Of a stretch of 24,509 bases of DNA, positions 14,617-21,528 are shown piece by piece (positions within the stretch are counted from its first letter, which is position 1; each line of letters opens with the position of its first letter). The position numbers and the translations under genes are program-made. The stretch covers positions 1 to 24,509 of the forward strand of contig JAQUQA010000005.1 in assembly GCA_028716305.1 (NCBI GenBank), in the 5' to 3' direction. The DNA comes from Candidatus Omnitrophota bacterium (GTDB lineage: Bacteria; Omnitrophota; Gorgyraeia; Gygaellales; Profunditerraquicolaceae). The notes under the pieces were generated by a model, which was not told where the DNA came from, ran no database searches, and saw nothing but the letters and a program-made list of their open reading frames with translations.

Positions 14617-15615
14617 TTATCTTGCCGATTTTAAATATTTTGCGGCCAATTCAGGCGAGGTGGGGTCAAGATAAAAGCCGCTGCCCCATTCAAAACCTGC
14701 GGTACGCATCAATTTAGGGATAAATTCAATGTGCCAGTGGTAATAATCGTTATTAGTATCGCCGTTAATCGGCGCAGAATGCAAAATAAAGTTATACGAA
14801 ACATTAGGAAAGACTTTTTTAGTCTTGCCGATCACATCCATCAGTATCGTGGCCAGATCCGGGATCTCCTCTTCGTTCATGTGGCAAAAATAGGCGTTAT
14901 GTTTTTTTGGGGCGATCCAGACTTCAAAGGGAAAACGGGAGACAAAAGGGCAAAACCCGACAAAAGTCTTGTTCTCCTCGATAATCCTTTCCCGATCCTC
15001 CTGCTCCTGACGGATCATATCGCAAAAAATACACCTTTCCCGGTAATCATGATACCCCTGGGCCCCGCGCAACTCTTCGGCCACGTTCTTCGGCACCATA
15101 GGAAGCGCGACGATCTGCGTATGGGGATGTTCCAGGGAAGCCCCGGCAGCCTTACCGTGGTTGCGAAAGAGCATAATATACTTAAGCCGTTTGTCCTTGG
15201 TCAGATCCAGCGCCCTGCGGCACCACATCTGGATGTTTCGTATTACCTCCGCTTTTGTCAGGTCGCAAAGGTCCTTTTGATGATAAGGGGTTTCGATCAA
15301 TATTTCATGGGCGCCCACGGCATTGGAGATATCGTAGATACCGACGCCCCTGCGGTCGAGTTCTCCTTCGATCTGCAAGGCAGGGAATTTATTCGCCACC
15401 ACCCGCACCTGCCAGCCGGAAGTATTTTTTCCCGTGTCGGGCTCACGAAACGCCTCTATCTCCGCGGGGGTCATAAATTCGTTACCGTAACAAAAAGGGC
15501 AGGTCCCTCCTTTTTGGACATACGGTTCGTATTCGAATTCTTCAGGCTTATTGGGATGATCCGTCTCAACGATCACCCACCTGCCGACGATCGGATCTCT
15601 GCGTAACTCGGACAT
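14617..15615 (-). CDS. galT: galactose-1-phosphate uridylyltransferase, canonical active site
   Basis: This 332-residue HIT-superfamily enzyme exchanges UMP between UDP-glucose and galactose-1-phosphate via a uridylyl-histidine. The zinc ligands C39 and C42 (CPFC), H112 and H163 are in place. The nucleophile H165 lies in GASLEHPHTQ, the classic H-P-H. The second metal-site region HWHIEFIPKL and the GFEWGSGFY end are typical. The gene begins 1 nt after the stop of the paralogue encoded at 15617-16639, so the two are translated together. It could equally act on another sugar-1-phosphate, as GalT-like nucleotidylyltransferases do. No galK or galE is in the window. Confidence 0.92.
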   Translation of the reverse strand: MSELRRDPIVGRWVIVETDHPNKPEEFEYEPYVQKGGTCPFCYGNEFMTPAEIEAFREPDTGKNTSGWQVRVVANKFPALQIEGELDRRGVGIYDISNAVGAHEILIETPYHQKDLCDLTKAEVIRNIQMWCRRALDLTKDKRLKYIMLFRNHGKAAGASLEHPHTQIVALPMVPKNVAEELRGAQGYHDYRERCIFCDMIRQEQEDRERIIEENKTFVGFCPFVSRFPFEVWIAPKKHNAYFCHMNEEEIPDLATILMDVIGKTKKVFPNVSYNFILHSAPINGDTNNDYYHWHIEFIPKLMRTAGFEWGSGFYLDPTSPELAAKYLKSAR

Positions 15616-15616
15616 C

Positions 15617-16639
15617 TTATACCTGGACCTCTCTTAAAAATCTGGCGCAATCTTCCGGAGGGACCGGACAGATATAAAAACCGGTTCCCCATTCAAATCC
15701 CGCTACCCGGGTCAACCTGGGGATGATCTCCATGTGCCAGTGATAATCATGATCGATGCTTTTCCAGTAACCCATTTTTTTGCGGCGGAATGGAGCGGTA
15801 TGCAAGACATAATTGTAGGCCGGATCATTCAGCCCTTTTTTGATCTTGGAAAGGACGGCCTTAAGGATCTGGGCGAAATACTTACGGGAATCAGGCTCCA
15901 GATTCACAAAATCGCAGGAATGTTTTTTAGGGATGATCCAGACCTCAAAAGGGAATCGCGCGGCAAATGGGCTGATGGCGATAAAACCGTCGAGGTCCAT
16001 GATCACGCGGTCCTTGGTTTTTATCTCCTGCTTGATCAAATCGCAAAAAATACAACGTTCGTGGTAATCGTAATATTGCCTGGCCCCTACCAGCTCTTCC
16101 TTGACCCGCTTGGGATTTACCGGGGTAGCGATCAATTGTGAGCGGGCGTGCCTGACCCTGCCGCCGCCCGCGCTCCAGCCGTAATTTTTAAAAACCATGA
16201 CATACTTGAAGCGTTCGTCATTTTCCAGGTCATTGATCCGGTCAATATAACAGTTAACGACGTTAACGATCTCTTCCTGGCTTAAATCCGCCATATTGGC
16301 GGTGTGGCGGTTGGTCTCGATAACGATCTCATGGGCACCTACGCCGTTCATCAGGTCATAGATCCCCTTACCCTTACGGTCAAGATCGCCTTCGATCCTT
16401 AAAAACGGGGCGATACTGGGGACGACCCGCAGGTCCCAGCCGGGGGTATTCCTGGCTGAACCGCCCTTTCTCACCGCGTATATCTCCGGCGGCGTCTCCG
16501 ATTCGTTCCCCGGGCAAAAAGGACAGGGTTTCTCTGCCGGATCGCTTGCCTGCCCGGAGAACTGATCGGGCCGCTTATCGCGTTCCGTAGAGATGATCAC
16601 CCACCTGCCGATTACCGGATCTTTTCTTAACTCTGGCAT
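15617..16639 (-). CDS. GalT paralogue with Arg in place of the catalytic His
   Basis: This 340-residue protein is homologous over its full length to the adjacent GalT (same order of ELRxDPxxGRWVI, CPFC, GAHEIxIET, RCIFCD, FPFEVWI, DYHWHMEIIPRL and GFEWGTGFY). The zinc ligands C39, C42, H112 and H164 are kept. The active-site segment reads AGGGRVRHARSQ instead of AGASLEHPHTQ, with one inserted residue and the nucleophilic His changed to Arg166. I checked this codon by codon (CAC GCC CGC). It may be a regulatory or structural partner, or may have a different phosphotransfer chemistry. It is the first gene after a strong promoter. Its leader is AT-rich and shows no clear Shine-Dalgarno. Confidence 0.85.
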   Translation of the reverse strand: MPELRKDPVIGRWVIISTERDKRPDQFSGQASDPAEKPCPFCPGNESETPPEIYAVRKGGSARNTPGWDLRVVPSIAPFLRIEGDLDRKGKGIYDLMNGVGAHEIVIETNRHTANMADLSQEEIVNVVNCYIDRINDLENDERFKYVMVFKNYGWSAGGGRVRHARSQLIATPVNPKRVKEELVGARQYYDYHERCIFCDLIKQEIKTKDRVIMDLDGFIAISPFAARFPFEVWIIPKKHSCDFVNLEPDSRKYFAQILKAVLSKIKKGLNDPAYNYVLHTAPFRRKKMGYWKSIDHDYHWHMEIIPRLTRVAGFEWGTGFYICPVPPEDCARFLREVQV

Positions 16640-16666
16640 ATTTTTATATTATATGATTAAAAAAAT

Positions 16667-16694
16667 ATTATAACAAAACTACACAGAGGTGCAA
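16667..16694 (-). promoter_or_regulatory. strong sigma-70-type promoter of the galT-galT-gap operon
   Basis: On the minus strand TTGCAC (16694-16689) and a consensus TATAAT (16672-16667) are 16 nt apart, and TGT before the -10 gives an extended -10. The start would be near 16660, about 20 nt before the ATG at 16639. The -35 box begins only 3 nt after the fmt stop codon, separating this operon from fmt. Confidence 0.75.
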
Positions 16695-16697
16695 CTA

Positions 16698-17636
16698 TTA
16701 TTTACCCAGGCAATCTCCGGGGCGCAGCTGATGGCCGGAAATAAAATCCTTCGCGTCCATGATCCTTTTTCCTTCAGGCTGGAGCCTGGTGATCACCAGG
16801 GTATCCTTGGCGCAGGCCACGGTAACCCCTTCTGCGGAAACCGCAGTCACCTCCCCCGGACGAGCCTGAAGATCTGTTCCGCAGGGTGCGACCTTGGCCT
16901 GGTAGAGCTTGATCAATTTCTTCTTGTAACAGGTAAATGCCCCCGGCCAGCAAAAACAACCCCTGATCAAATTATTGATCTGGCCTGCCGGCCTGCCCCA
17001 ATTGATCAAACCATCAGCCTTCTTCAGTTTTGGCGCCAGAGACGCCTCTTCCTCCGCTTGAGGGGATAATTTATAATTATCCGCCTCGACCAGCTGCAGA
17101 GACTCCTTCAGCAGCCCGGAGGCAAGTTCGGCGAGTTTACCCCCCAGGGTATAAGAGTTATCATCATCCGCAATCTCTAAGCTCTTCTGCAGGATCAGCG
17201 GGCCGGAATCCATTTTTCTGGTAAGTTTAATGATCGTGACGCCGGTCGATTTATCCCCGTTTATCAGGCTCCAGCTGATCGGGGCGGCTCCCCGGTATTT
17301 CGGAAGCAAAGAGGCGTGGGCGTTTATGGAAAATATTTTGGGAATTCCCAGGATTTCGTCGGAAAGGATCTGGCCGTAAGCCACGACTACAAACAAATCC
17401 GCATCCAGCCCTTTTAAGAATTTTACGGCGGCGCCGGAATTGATATCCTGCGGTTGATAAAGCTTAAGTTTCAGCTCCTGGGCAGTGGTTTTAACCTGGG
17501 TAGAAGCCAGATGCATCCCCCTGCCTTTTTTGCGGTCAGGCTGCGTCACTACACAGGATATCTCATGACTGCCCTGTGCTATCGCCCTCAAGGCAGGCAC
17601 GGCAAATTCAGAACTTCCGAAGAAGACTATATTCAT
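16698..17636 (-). CDS. fmt: methionyl-tRNA formyltransferase
   Basis: This 312-residue housekeeping enzyme formylates initiator Met-tRNA using 10-formyl-tetrahydrofolate. It shows VFFGSSEFAVPAL at the N-terminus, the folate/catalytic motif INAHASLLPKYRGAAPI (N105, H107) and TGVTIIKLTRKMDSGPL (Asp143). A C-terminal tRNA-binding barrel (LINWGRPAGQINNLIRG, WPGAFTCY, GEVTAV) follows. Length is normal. It lies downstream of priA, as in the common def-fmt-priA neighbourhood, but the two are separated by a 145-nt repeat island. No good Shine-Dalgarno precedes the ATG; the upstream sequence belongs to the repeat. Confidence 0.96.
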   Translation of the reverse strand: MNIVFFGSSEFAVPALRAIAQGSHEISCVVTQPDRKKGRGMHLASTQVKTTAQELKLKLYQPQDINSGAAVKFLKGLDADLFVVVAYGQILSDEILGIPKIFSINAHASLLPKYRGAAPISWSLINGDKSTGVTIIKLTRKMDSGPLILQKSLEIADDDNSYTLGGKLAELASGLLKESLQLVEADNYKLSPQAEEEASLAPKLKKADGLINWGRPAGQINNLIRGCFCWPGAFTCYKKKLIKLYQAKVAPCGTDLQARPGEVTAVSAEGVTVACAKDTLVITRLQPEGKRIMDAKDFISGHQLRPGDCLGK

Positions 17637-17647
17637 ATTAGTATGGG

Positions 17648-17762
17648 GTCACAAGTCACAGGTCACAAGTCACAGGTTCGAACGGCGTTCTGCCTGCCTG
17701 CCGGCAGGCAGACGTTCGGCGTTCAGCGTACGCCGTACGCGGTACGCCGTACGCAGTACGAG
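17648..17762. repeat. composite word-repeat island between priA and fmt
   Basis: The whole 145-nt gap is built from short repeated words. There are four tandem 7-mers GTCACA(A/G) at 17648-17675, the palindrome GTTCGAAC at 17676-17683 and GGCGTTC words. An 18-nt perfect palindrome CTGCCTGCCGGCAGGCAG lies at 17694-17711, and two near-copies of GTACGCCGTACGC at 17728-17754. A 21-nt block (17670-17690) recurs inverted at 20824-20844, and a 13-nt block CGTTCGGCGTTCA (17713-17725) recurs directly at 20727-20739. No promoter or terminator is evident within it. Confidence 0.85.
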
Positions 17763-17781
17763 ACTTCTTTTTTTTACTTCT

Positions 17782-19626
17782 CTATAATGGGTCCACATCC
17801 ACCGTCACTATTATACCCGAATGCCGGGATTTTTTTAACTCAAATTTTAAAAACTTATTGGCGGATTTCAACTTATTAGTGGAGATCAATATTTGCCAAT
17901 AGAAATTACCGCGTAGTTTTTCCGGCTGACCGCTGGAGACGGACAAAAAACTCATCTGCTTACCCGTGTCCGCGCGCTGCAGGGCCTCAAAAAGCGCGGT
18001 AGCAACGCTTTTTACCTTCTCCTGCACCCTGCCGCGCAACTTGACCAGGATCAGGTGCCGGTAAGGGGGAAAATTCAGCTCCTTGCGTTCTTTAATTTCC
18101 TGCGTGAAAAAAGAAGGCAAATCGTTTTTTTCCAGTGCCCGGAAGGAATGATGCGTGGGAAAATTGGTCTGGATGATCATCTTCTTTGCGGTAATTTGAG
18201 ACAACGCCACTAATAGGGAAAATGATTTTTCCGCCGATCGCAGGTCCACGCGATTTAGCGCATTATCGATCGCCAACACCCCGGTTAAGTCAAAACTGCG
18301 CCCCGCCTGCCTGGTAATCGCGCTGGTTGACACCAGGATATCCGCTTCTTCCTGGTTGGCCTGCCGATCATTCTCAGAGATCATCACTCTGGCCTGGGGA
18401 AAAATCCGGGATATCTCATTTTCTATTTTCTCGATCCCCGTCCCGGAAAATTTTATGTATCCGGAATTACAAACCGGGCAGATCTTAGGCGCCTCCTCCT
18501 GGAAAGTGCAGTGATGGCACCTTAAAATGCCTTCCTTGGCATGGTAAACCAGATTGATATTGCAACGGGGGCATTTTAATACCGCCTGACAGCTTAAACA
18601 TACCGCAAGCGTCGAGTATCCTTTACGGTTCAAAAAAATCAGCACCTTCTCCTTAGCCTCCAGGGCGGAATAGATCGCGTCCTGAAGATATTTGGAGAAA
18701 ATGATATTTTTTTTACGGTCTTGATAAGAAAGATGCTTTAAATCTATGATTTTTATCTGGGGCGCCGGGGATGGCCTTTGCATAGAAACATAATCCAGCT
18801 TCCCCTTCTGGGCCAAATGATAACTTTCCAGCGAAGGACAACGTGTGCCAAGCACCAGATCGGCATGCTGGATCCTCGCGCGCATCATTGCCACTTCCCG
18901 GGCATGATAATGGGGAACCTGTTCCTGCTTGTAGATCTGGTCGGCTTCTTCATCAACGATGATCAATCCCAGCTCTTGCGCCGGGGCAAATACCGCTGAG
19001 CGCGTTCCCAGGATGATCCTTTGCTCCCCGCGCGAGATCGCCTCCCACTCCCCAAGCTCATCTTTTTGTTTCCTGTAAATTACGGACGGCCGGACGGCAA
19101 GATTTTTCTCGATAATCTCTTTCCCCCTTAGAGCCAGGGCCAGATCGGCCAGGAGGATGATCGCGCTTTCCTTTCTTTCCAGGGAATTTTTAAGCCGCTC
19201 CAGATAGAGATCCCAACGCTTCACGCCATCAGAATCATGAACCAGGATCATCTTTCTCTCTCGACCAGCCAAGGGGACCCGCGGAGTTTTCTCCATGCGA
19301 ACCTGCCTGCCCTTGCGCAGAGATTCCGGAAGGGCGGTTTCGATCACCTCTCCCCAGGTGCAACAATAATATTCGGAGACCATCTTGGTCAAAAGCAGCA
19401 TATCGTGATCCAATACGGGCAGGGTATCAATGACTTCCAATACCGGCTTGATATTCTTGATCTGCGAAGTGGAAGACACCCCGACTACGAATCCCAGCCT
19501 TTTTTTATTGCAAAAATTAACCCAGACCCGCTTGCCTTTAGAGACCCTCGCCTTAAGCTGGTCCGGAACGCAATAATCGAACGGCCCTTCTACCGCAAGA
19601 CTAAGCACTACTTTCGCGAATAACAT
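17782..19626 (-). CDS. priA: PriA (primosomal protein N') with degenerate helicase motifs
   Basis: This protein of about 614 residues aligns with PriA from the 3'-DNA-binding domain (FAKVVLSLAVEGPFDY) to the C-terminal domain (FPPYRHLILV). All eight zinc-site cysteines are present (CLSC, CPRC, CHHC, CPVC, about residues 343-386 from this start). The ATPase core is altered. Where PriA has HGVTGSGKTEVYL this protein has HDSDGVKRWDLYL, removing the Walker A lysine. DEEH reads DEEA, GSATPSLES reads GTRCPSLES, and the usual GTQMxAKGHDF and GRAGR motifs are absent. I start it at the ATG at 19626, which has GAGG upstream; an in-frame TTG at 19641 is less likely. Its role is probably structural loading of the replisome. 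Confidence 0.9.
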   Translation of the reverse strand: MLFAKVVLSLAVEGPFDYCVPDQLKARVSKGKRVWVNFCNKKRLGFVVGVSSTSQIKNIKPVLEVIDTLPVLDHDMLLLTKMVSEYYCCTWGEVIETALPESLRKGRQVRMEKTPRVPLAGRERKMILVHDSDGVKRWDLYLERLKNSLERKESAIILLADLALALRGKEIIEKNLAVRPSVIYRKQKDELGEWEAISRGEQRIILGTRSAVFAPAQELGLIIVDEEADQIYKQEQVPHYHAREVAMMRARIQHADLVLGTRCPSLESYHLAQKGKLDYVSMQRPSPAPQIKIIDLKHLSYQDRKKNIIFSKYLQDAIYSALEAKEKVLIFLNRKGYSTLAVCLSCQAVLKCPRCNINLVYHAKEGILRCHHCTFQEEAPKICPVCNSGYIKFSGTGIEKIENEISRIFPQARVMISENDRQANQEEADILVSTSAITRQAGRSFDLTGVLAIDNALNRVDLRSAEKSFSLLVALSQITAKKMIIQTNFPTHHSFRALEKNDLPSFFTQEIKERKELNFPPYRHLILVKLRGRVQEKVKSVATALFEALQRADTGKQMSFLSVSSGQPEKLRGNFYWQILISTNKLKSANKFLKFELKKSRHSGIIVTVDVDPL

Positions 19627-20701
19627 GATAAAGATCCTCAAGCACGTTGTTGTTTTTGAGCCGCTTTACCGATTCAAGCTGCTGGGCCAACTTTTGCGGG
19701 TTATCCTTAAGGTCCCTGACGATCCGCACGATATCTGTGGTATTCTTAAGCAGTGTCCCCACCCGGAAAAGACTTAGCACCTGCACGTTGGCATGCTCCT
19801 GCCCGGGTATGGGGTTAAAAAATAACGGGACTAAACCCACGGCCAGTGTCTCGGATATACTTAATCCTCCGGGTTTGGTAATGATCAAATCCGAGCAAAA
19901 CATCAGCTCATGCACGTTTTTCACAAAACCAAAAACCTTGACCTGCGGGTATTGTTTTTTACTTAAAATGTTAAAAAGCGCCTTGTTCTTTGCGCAGACT
20001 ACGATCAACTGGACATGCCCATGCAGTAATTCGACGATTTTTTCTATCGGGCCGATACCGAAGGAACCGGTCATAATTAAAACCGTAAACTCTTCCTGTA
20101 ACCCCAGCTTTCCAATAAGCGCCTTTTTATCGTGTGGCCTGAAAAAATCCCGCGCCACCGGTATGCCGATATCCTTGATCTTGCCGGGAGCGATATTTTT
20201 CCCGATAAGCTGTCTTTTTGTTTCACTGGTAGCGGCTATATATACATCGGTAGGATCGCAGACCCAGAAAGGATGCACGGCAAAATCGGTGATCACCGTG
20301 ATCAATCTGGAACGGATTAGTTCGCGTTTTTTCAGCGAAGCGGCGACTTCCGCGGGTAAAAAATGCGTCGAGACAACCAGGTCCGGACCCCATCTGACCA
20401 GCTCTTTCGAAAAATTCCGCAGGTTAGCCAGGTTAAAATAGTATATTATCCGGCGGATAAAACTCCCCGCTATAGGGGTAGCGCTAAGGAAGAATATTGC
20501 CCCCCATAAAAAGGCACAATGCCTGATCAAAAACGCGTAACCGAAGGCGTAGATCCTGCCGAATAAAAAGTTCGACTTATCCAAAAGATCAACCAGACGG
20601 ATATCCAGCGCAGCGTCACGCGCTAAAAGATAATCCCCGATGGCCTGGGCGGCCTTCACGTGCCCGGCACCGGCAGAGGCGTAACAGATGAGTATTTTCA
20701 T
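19601..20701 (-). CDS. MGDG-synthase/MurG-like GT28 glycosyltransferase
   Basis: This 366-residue GT-B enzyme resembles monogalactosyl- and processive diacylglycerol glycosyltransferases. The N-terminal acceptor domain has SAGAGHVKAAQAI (about 9-21), followed by STHFLPAEVAASL and TDFAVHPFWV. The linker is GIPVARDFF. The C-terminal donor domain carries the UDP-binding ITKPGGLSISETLA and PIPGQEHANVQ. It probably glycosylates a membrane lipid. It overlaps priA by 26 nt. Upstream lies a repeat island rather than a recognisable promoter. MurG is less likely because the N-terminal MGDG-synthase signature is clear. Confidence 0.87.
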   Translation of the reverse strand: MKILICYASAGAGHVKAAQAIGDYLLARDAALDIRLVDLLDKSNFLFGRIYAFGYAFLIRHCAFLWGAIFFLSATPIAGSFIRRIIYYFNLANLRNFSKELVRWGPDLVVSTHFLPAEVAASLKKRELIRSRLITVITDFAVHPFWVCDPTDVYIAATSETKRQLIGKNIAPGKIKDIGIPVARDFFRPHDKKALIGKLGLQEEFTVLIMTGSFGIGPIEKIVELLHGHVQLIVVCAKNKALFNILSKKQYPQVKVFGFVKNVHELMFCSDLIITKPGGLSISETLAVGLVPLFFNPIPGQEHANVQVLSLFRVGTLLKNTTDIVRIVRDLKDNPQKLAQQLESVKRLKNNNVLEDLYHVIRESSA

Positions 20702-20719
20702 AGATTGATTTATTTACCC

Positions 20720-20844
20720 CGAACGGCGTTCGGCGTTCATCGAACGGCGTAATTTTACGGAGAACCTAAAATCAGGGCTATGGCTTGAACTTACGCGGGG
20801 CGCCGCGCCGAACACAGAACACCGAACGCCGTTCGAACCTGTGA
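20720..20844. repeat. word-repeat island with 14-bp inverted repeat, running into a coding end
   Basis: CGAACGGCGTTCGG at 20720-20733 is matched in inverted orientation at 20822-20835, with an 88-nt loop between them. Further GAACGGCG and GAACAC words occur in between. The right part includes a 21-nt block (20824-20844) identical to 17670-17690 in inverted orientation. The HAD phosphatase reading frame passes through the right part and stops at 20791. Confidence 0.8.
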
Positions 20845-21390
20845 TTTTGATCTCGACAATATGAATTCCGCGGCTGCGGACAGATCTTTAAAACAGAAGT
20901 CTGGCTCTATTTCCCAGTGCTTGCGGTTCTTCAGTTTCTCCTTTCCGGAGAATATCAAAATCGACTTACAACCGGCATCCCTGGCGGTATGCACATCCCG
21001 GATAGTATCTCCGATGAAATAGGAATTTTTCAGATCCAGTCGGTATTTCCTCTTGGCGGCATGAAGCATACCGGCTTTGGGCTTACGGCAGGGGCATCCG
21101 GTCTCCGGCGGGTGAGTGCAATAATAGACCCTGTCTATCCTTCCGCCGCGGGAACGGATCTGCTGCAGCATATTCCTGGTAATCAACTGAAGCGTCTTGC
21201 GGGCAAAAAGCCCTTTACCCACACCTGCCTGGTTGGAGGCAATAAAGATTTTATACTTACTCTTACTTAACTTGGCAATTGCCTCTTTTGCCCGGGGCAA
21301 AAAATAAAAATCCTTCCACTTGGTCACATAATTTTTGTCACCGGGGTAACGGTTGATCACTCCATCACGGTCTAAAAAAACAGCCCTCAT
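20791..21390 (-). CDS. gmhB: D-glycero-manno-heptose-1,7-bisphosphate 7-phosphatase-like HAD protein (GmhB)
   Basis: This 199-residue HAD-family phosphatase has DRDGVIN (D7, D9), FIASNQAGVGKG, and the GmhB zinc loop C91-x-H93...C99-x-C101 (YYCTHPPETGCPC). RKPKAGM and the late acidic motif FIGDTIRDV (D128, D132) follow. It would act in ADP-heptose synthesis for LPS core. I start it at the ATG at 21390 (GAGG 8 nt upstream), because codons further upstream are translated repeat sequence. The last ~17 residues (from residue 183, SQVRTAF onward) are encoded by the adjacent repeat island and do not look like conserved protein. A histidinol-phosphatase role is possible but less likely. Confidence 0.85.
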   Translation of the reverse strand: MRAVFLDRDGVINRYPGDKNYVTKWKDFYFLPRAKEAIAKLSKSKYKIFIASNQAGVGKGLFARKTLQLITRNMLQQIRSRGGRIDRVYYCTHPPETGCPCRKPKAGMLHAAKRKYRLDLKNSYFIGDTIRDVHTARDAGCKSILIFSGKEKLKNRKHWEIEPDFCFKDLSAAAEFILSRSKSQVRTAFGVLCSARRPA

Positions 21391-21423
21391 CGTGCGAACC
21401 TCAATATAAGAGTTAGGCGCAAA

Positions 21424-21528
21424 GTGTAAAACGCAAAGCGCAAAACTACAATGCAAAACTCAAAGCTTTGAACTTTACGCTGTAACTTTGCGCTTTGCGT
21501 TTTGAGTTTTACACTATCTGACTATCTC
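21424..21528. repeat. long hairpin-forming word repeat upstream of gmhB
   Basis: AAAACGCAAAGCGCAAA at 21428-21444 is a perfect 17-bp inverted match of 21487-21503. An outer pair GTGTAAAA (21424-21431) / TTTTACAC (21507-21514) and an inner palindrome TCAAAGCTTTGA extend it. A tandem 8-mer ACTATCT(G/C) at 21513-21528 ends at the stop codon of the upstream SDR gene. Its words differ from those of the other two islands. It could act as a transcript end structure, but no long T tract follows. Confidence 0.8.

Noticed and set aside
14731..15606. Plus-strand open frame of 291 codons opposite galT
   Set aside because: It lies wholly antisense to a gene with clear GalT motifs and shows no recognisable domain; it is a by-product of codon use.
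16090..16200. Frameshift explaining the altered GalT active site
   Set aside because: Sequence on both sides stays in the same frame and aligns with the paralogue with only one inserted residue; a compensated frameshift would scramble more residues.
17648..17762. Possible CRISPR array or mini-satellite between priA and fmt
   Set aside because: The units are 7-14 nt, contiguous and varied in sequence, with no regular 25-40-nt repeat and spacer pattern and no cas genes nearby.
17782..19626. PriA as a pseudogene
   Set aside because: The frame is uninterrupted at a plausible length, flanking motifs and all zinc cysteines are conserved, and the helicase-motif changes occur without gaps at Walker A, so a functional divergent protein is more likely.
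19647..20441. Plus-strand open frame of 264 codons opposite the GT28 gene
   Set aside because: Antisense to a well-supported glycosyltransferase; the translation has no family resemblance.
21391..21456. Upstream extension of the GmhB-like protein by 22 residues
   Set aside because: The extra codons translate the repeat island, while the ATG at 21390 has a proper GAGG and begins exactly at the conserved MRAVFLDRDG.
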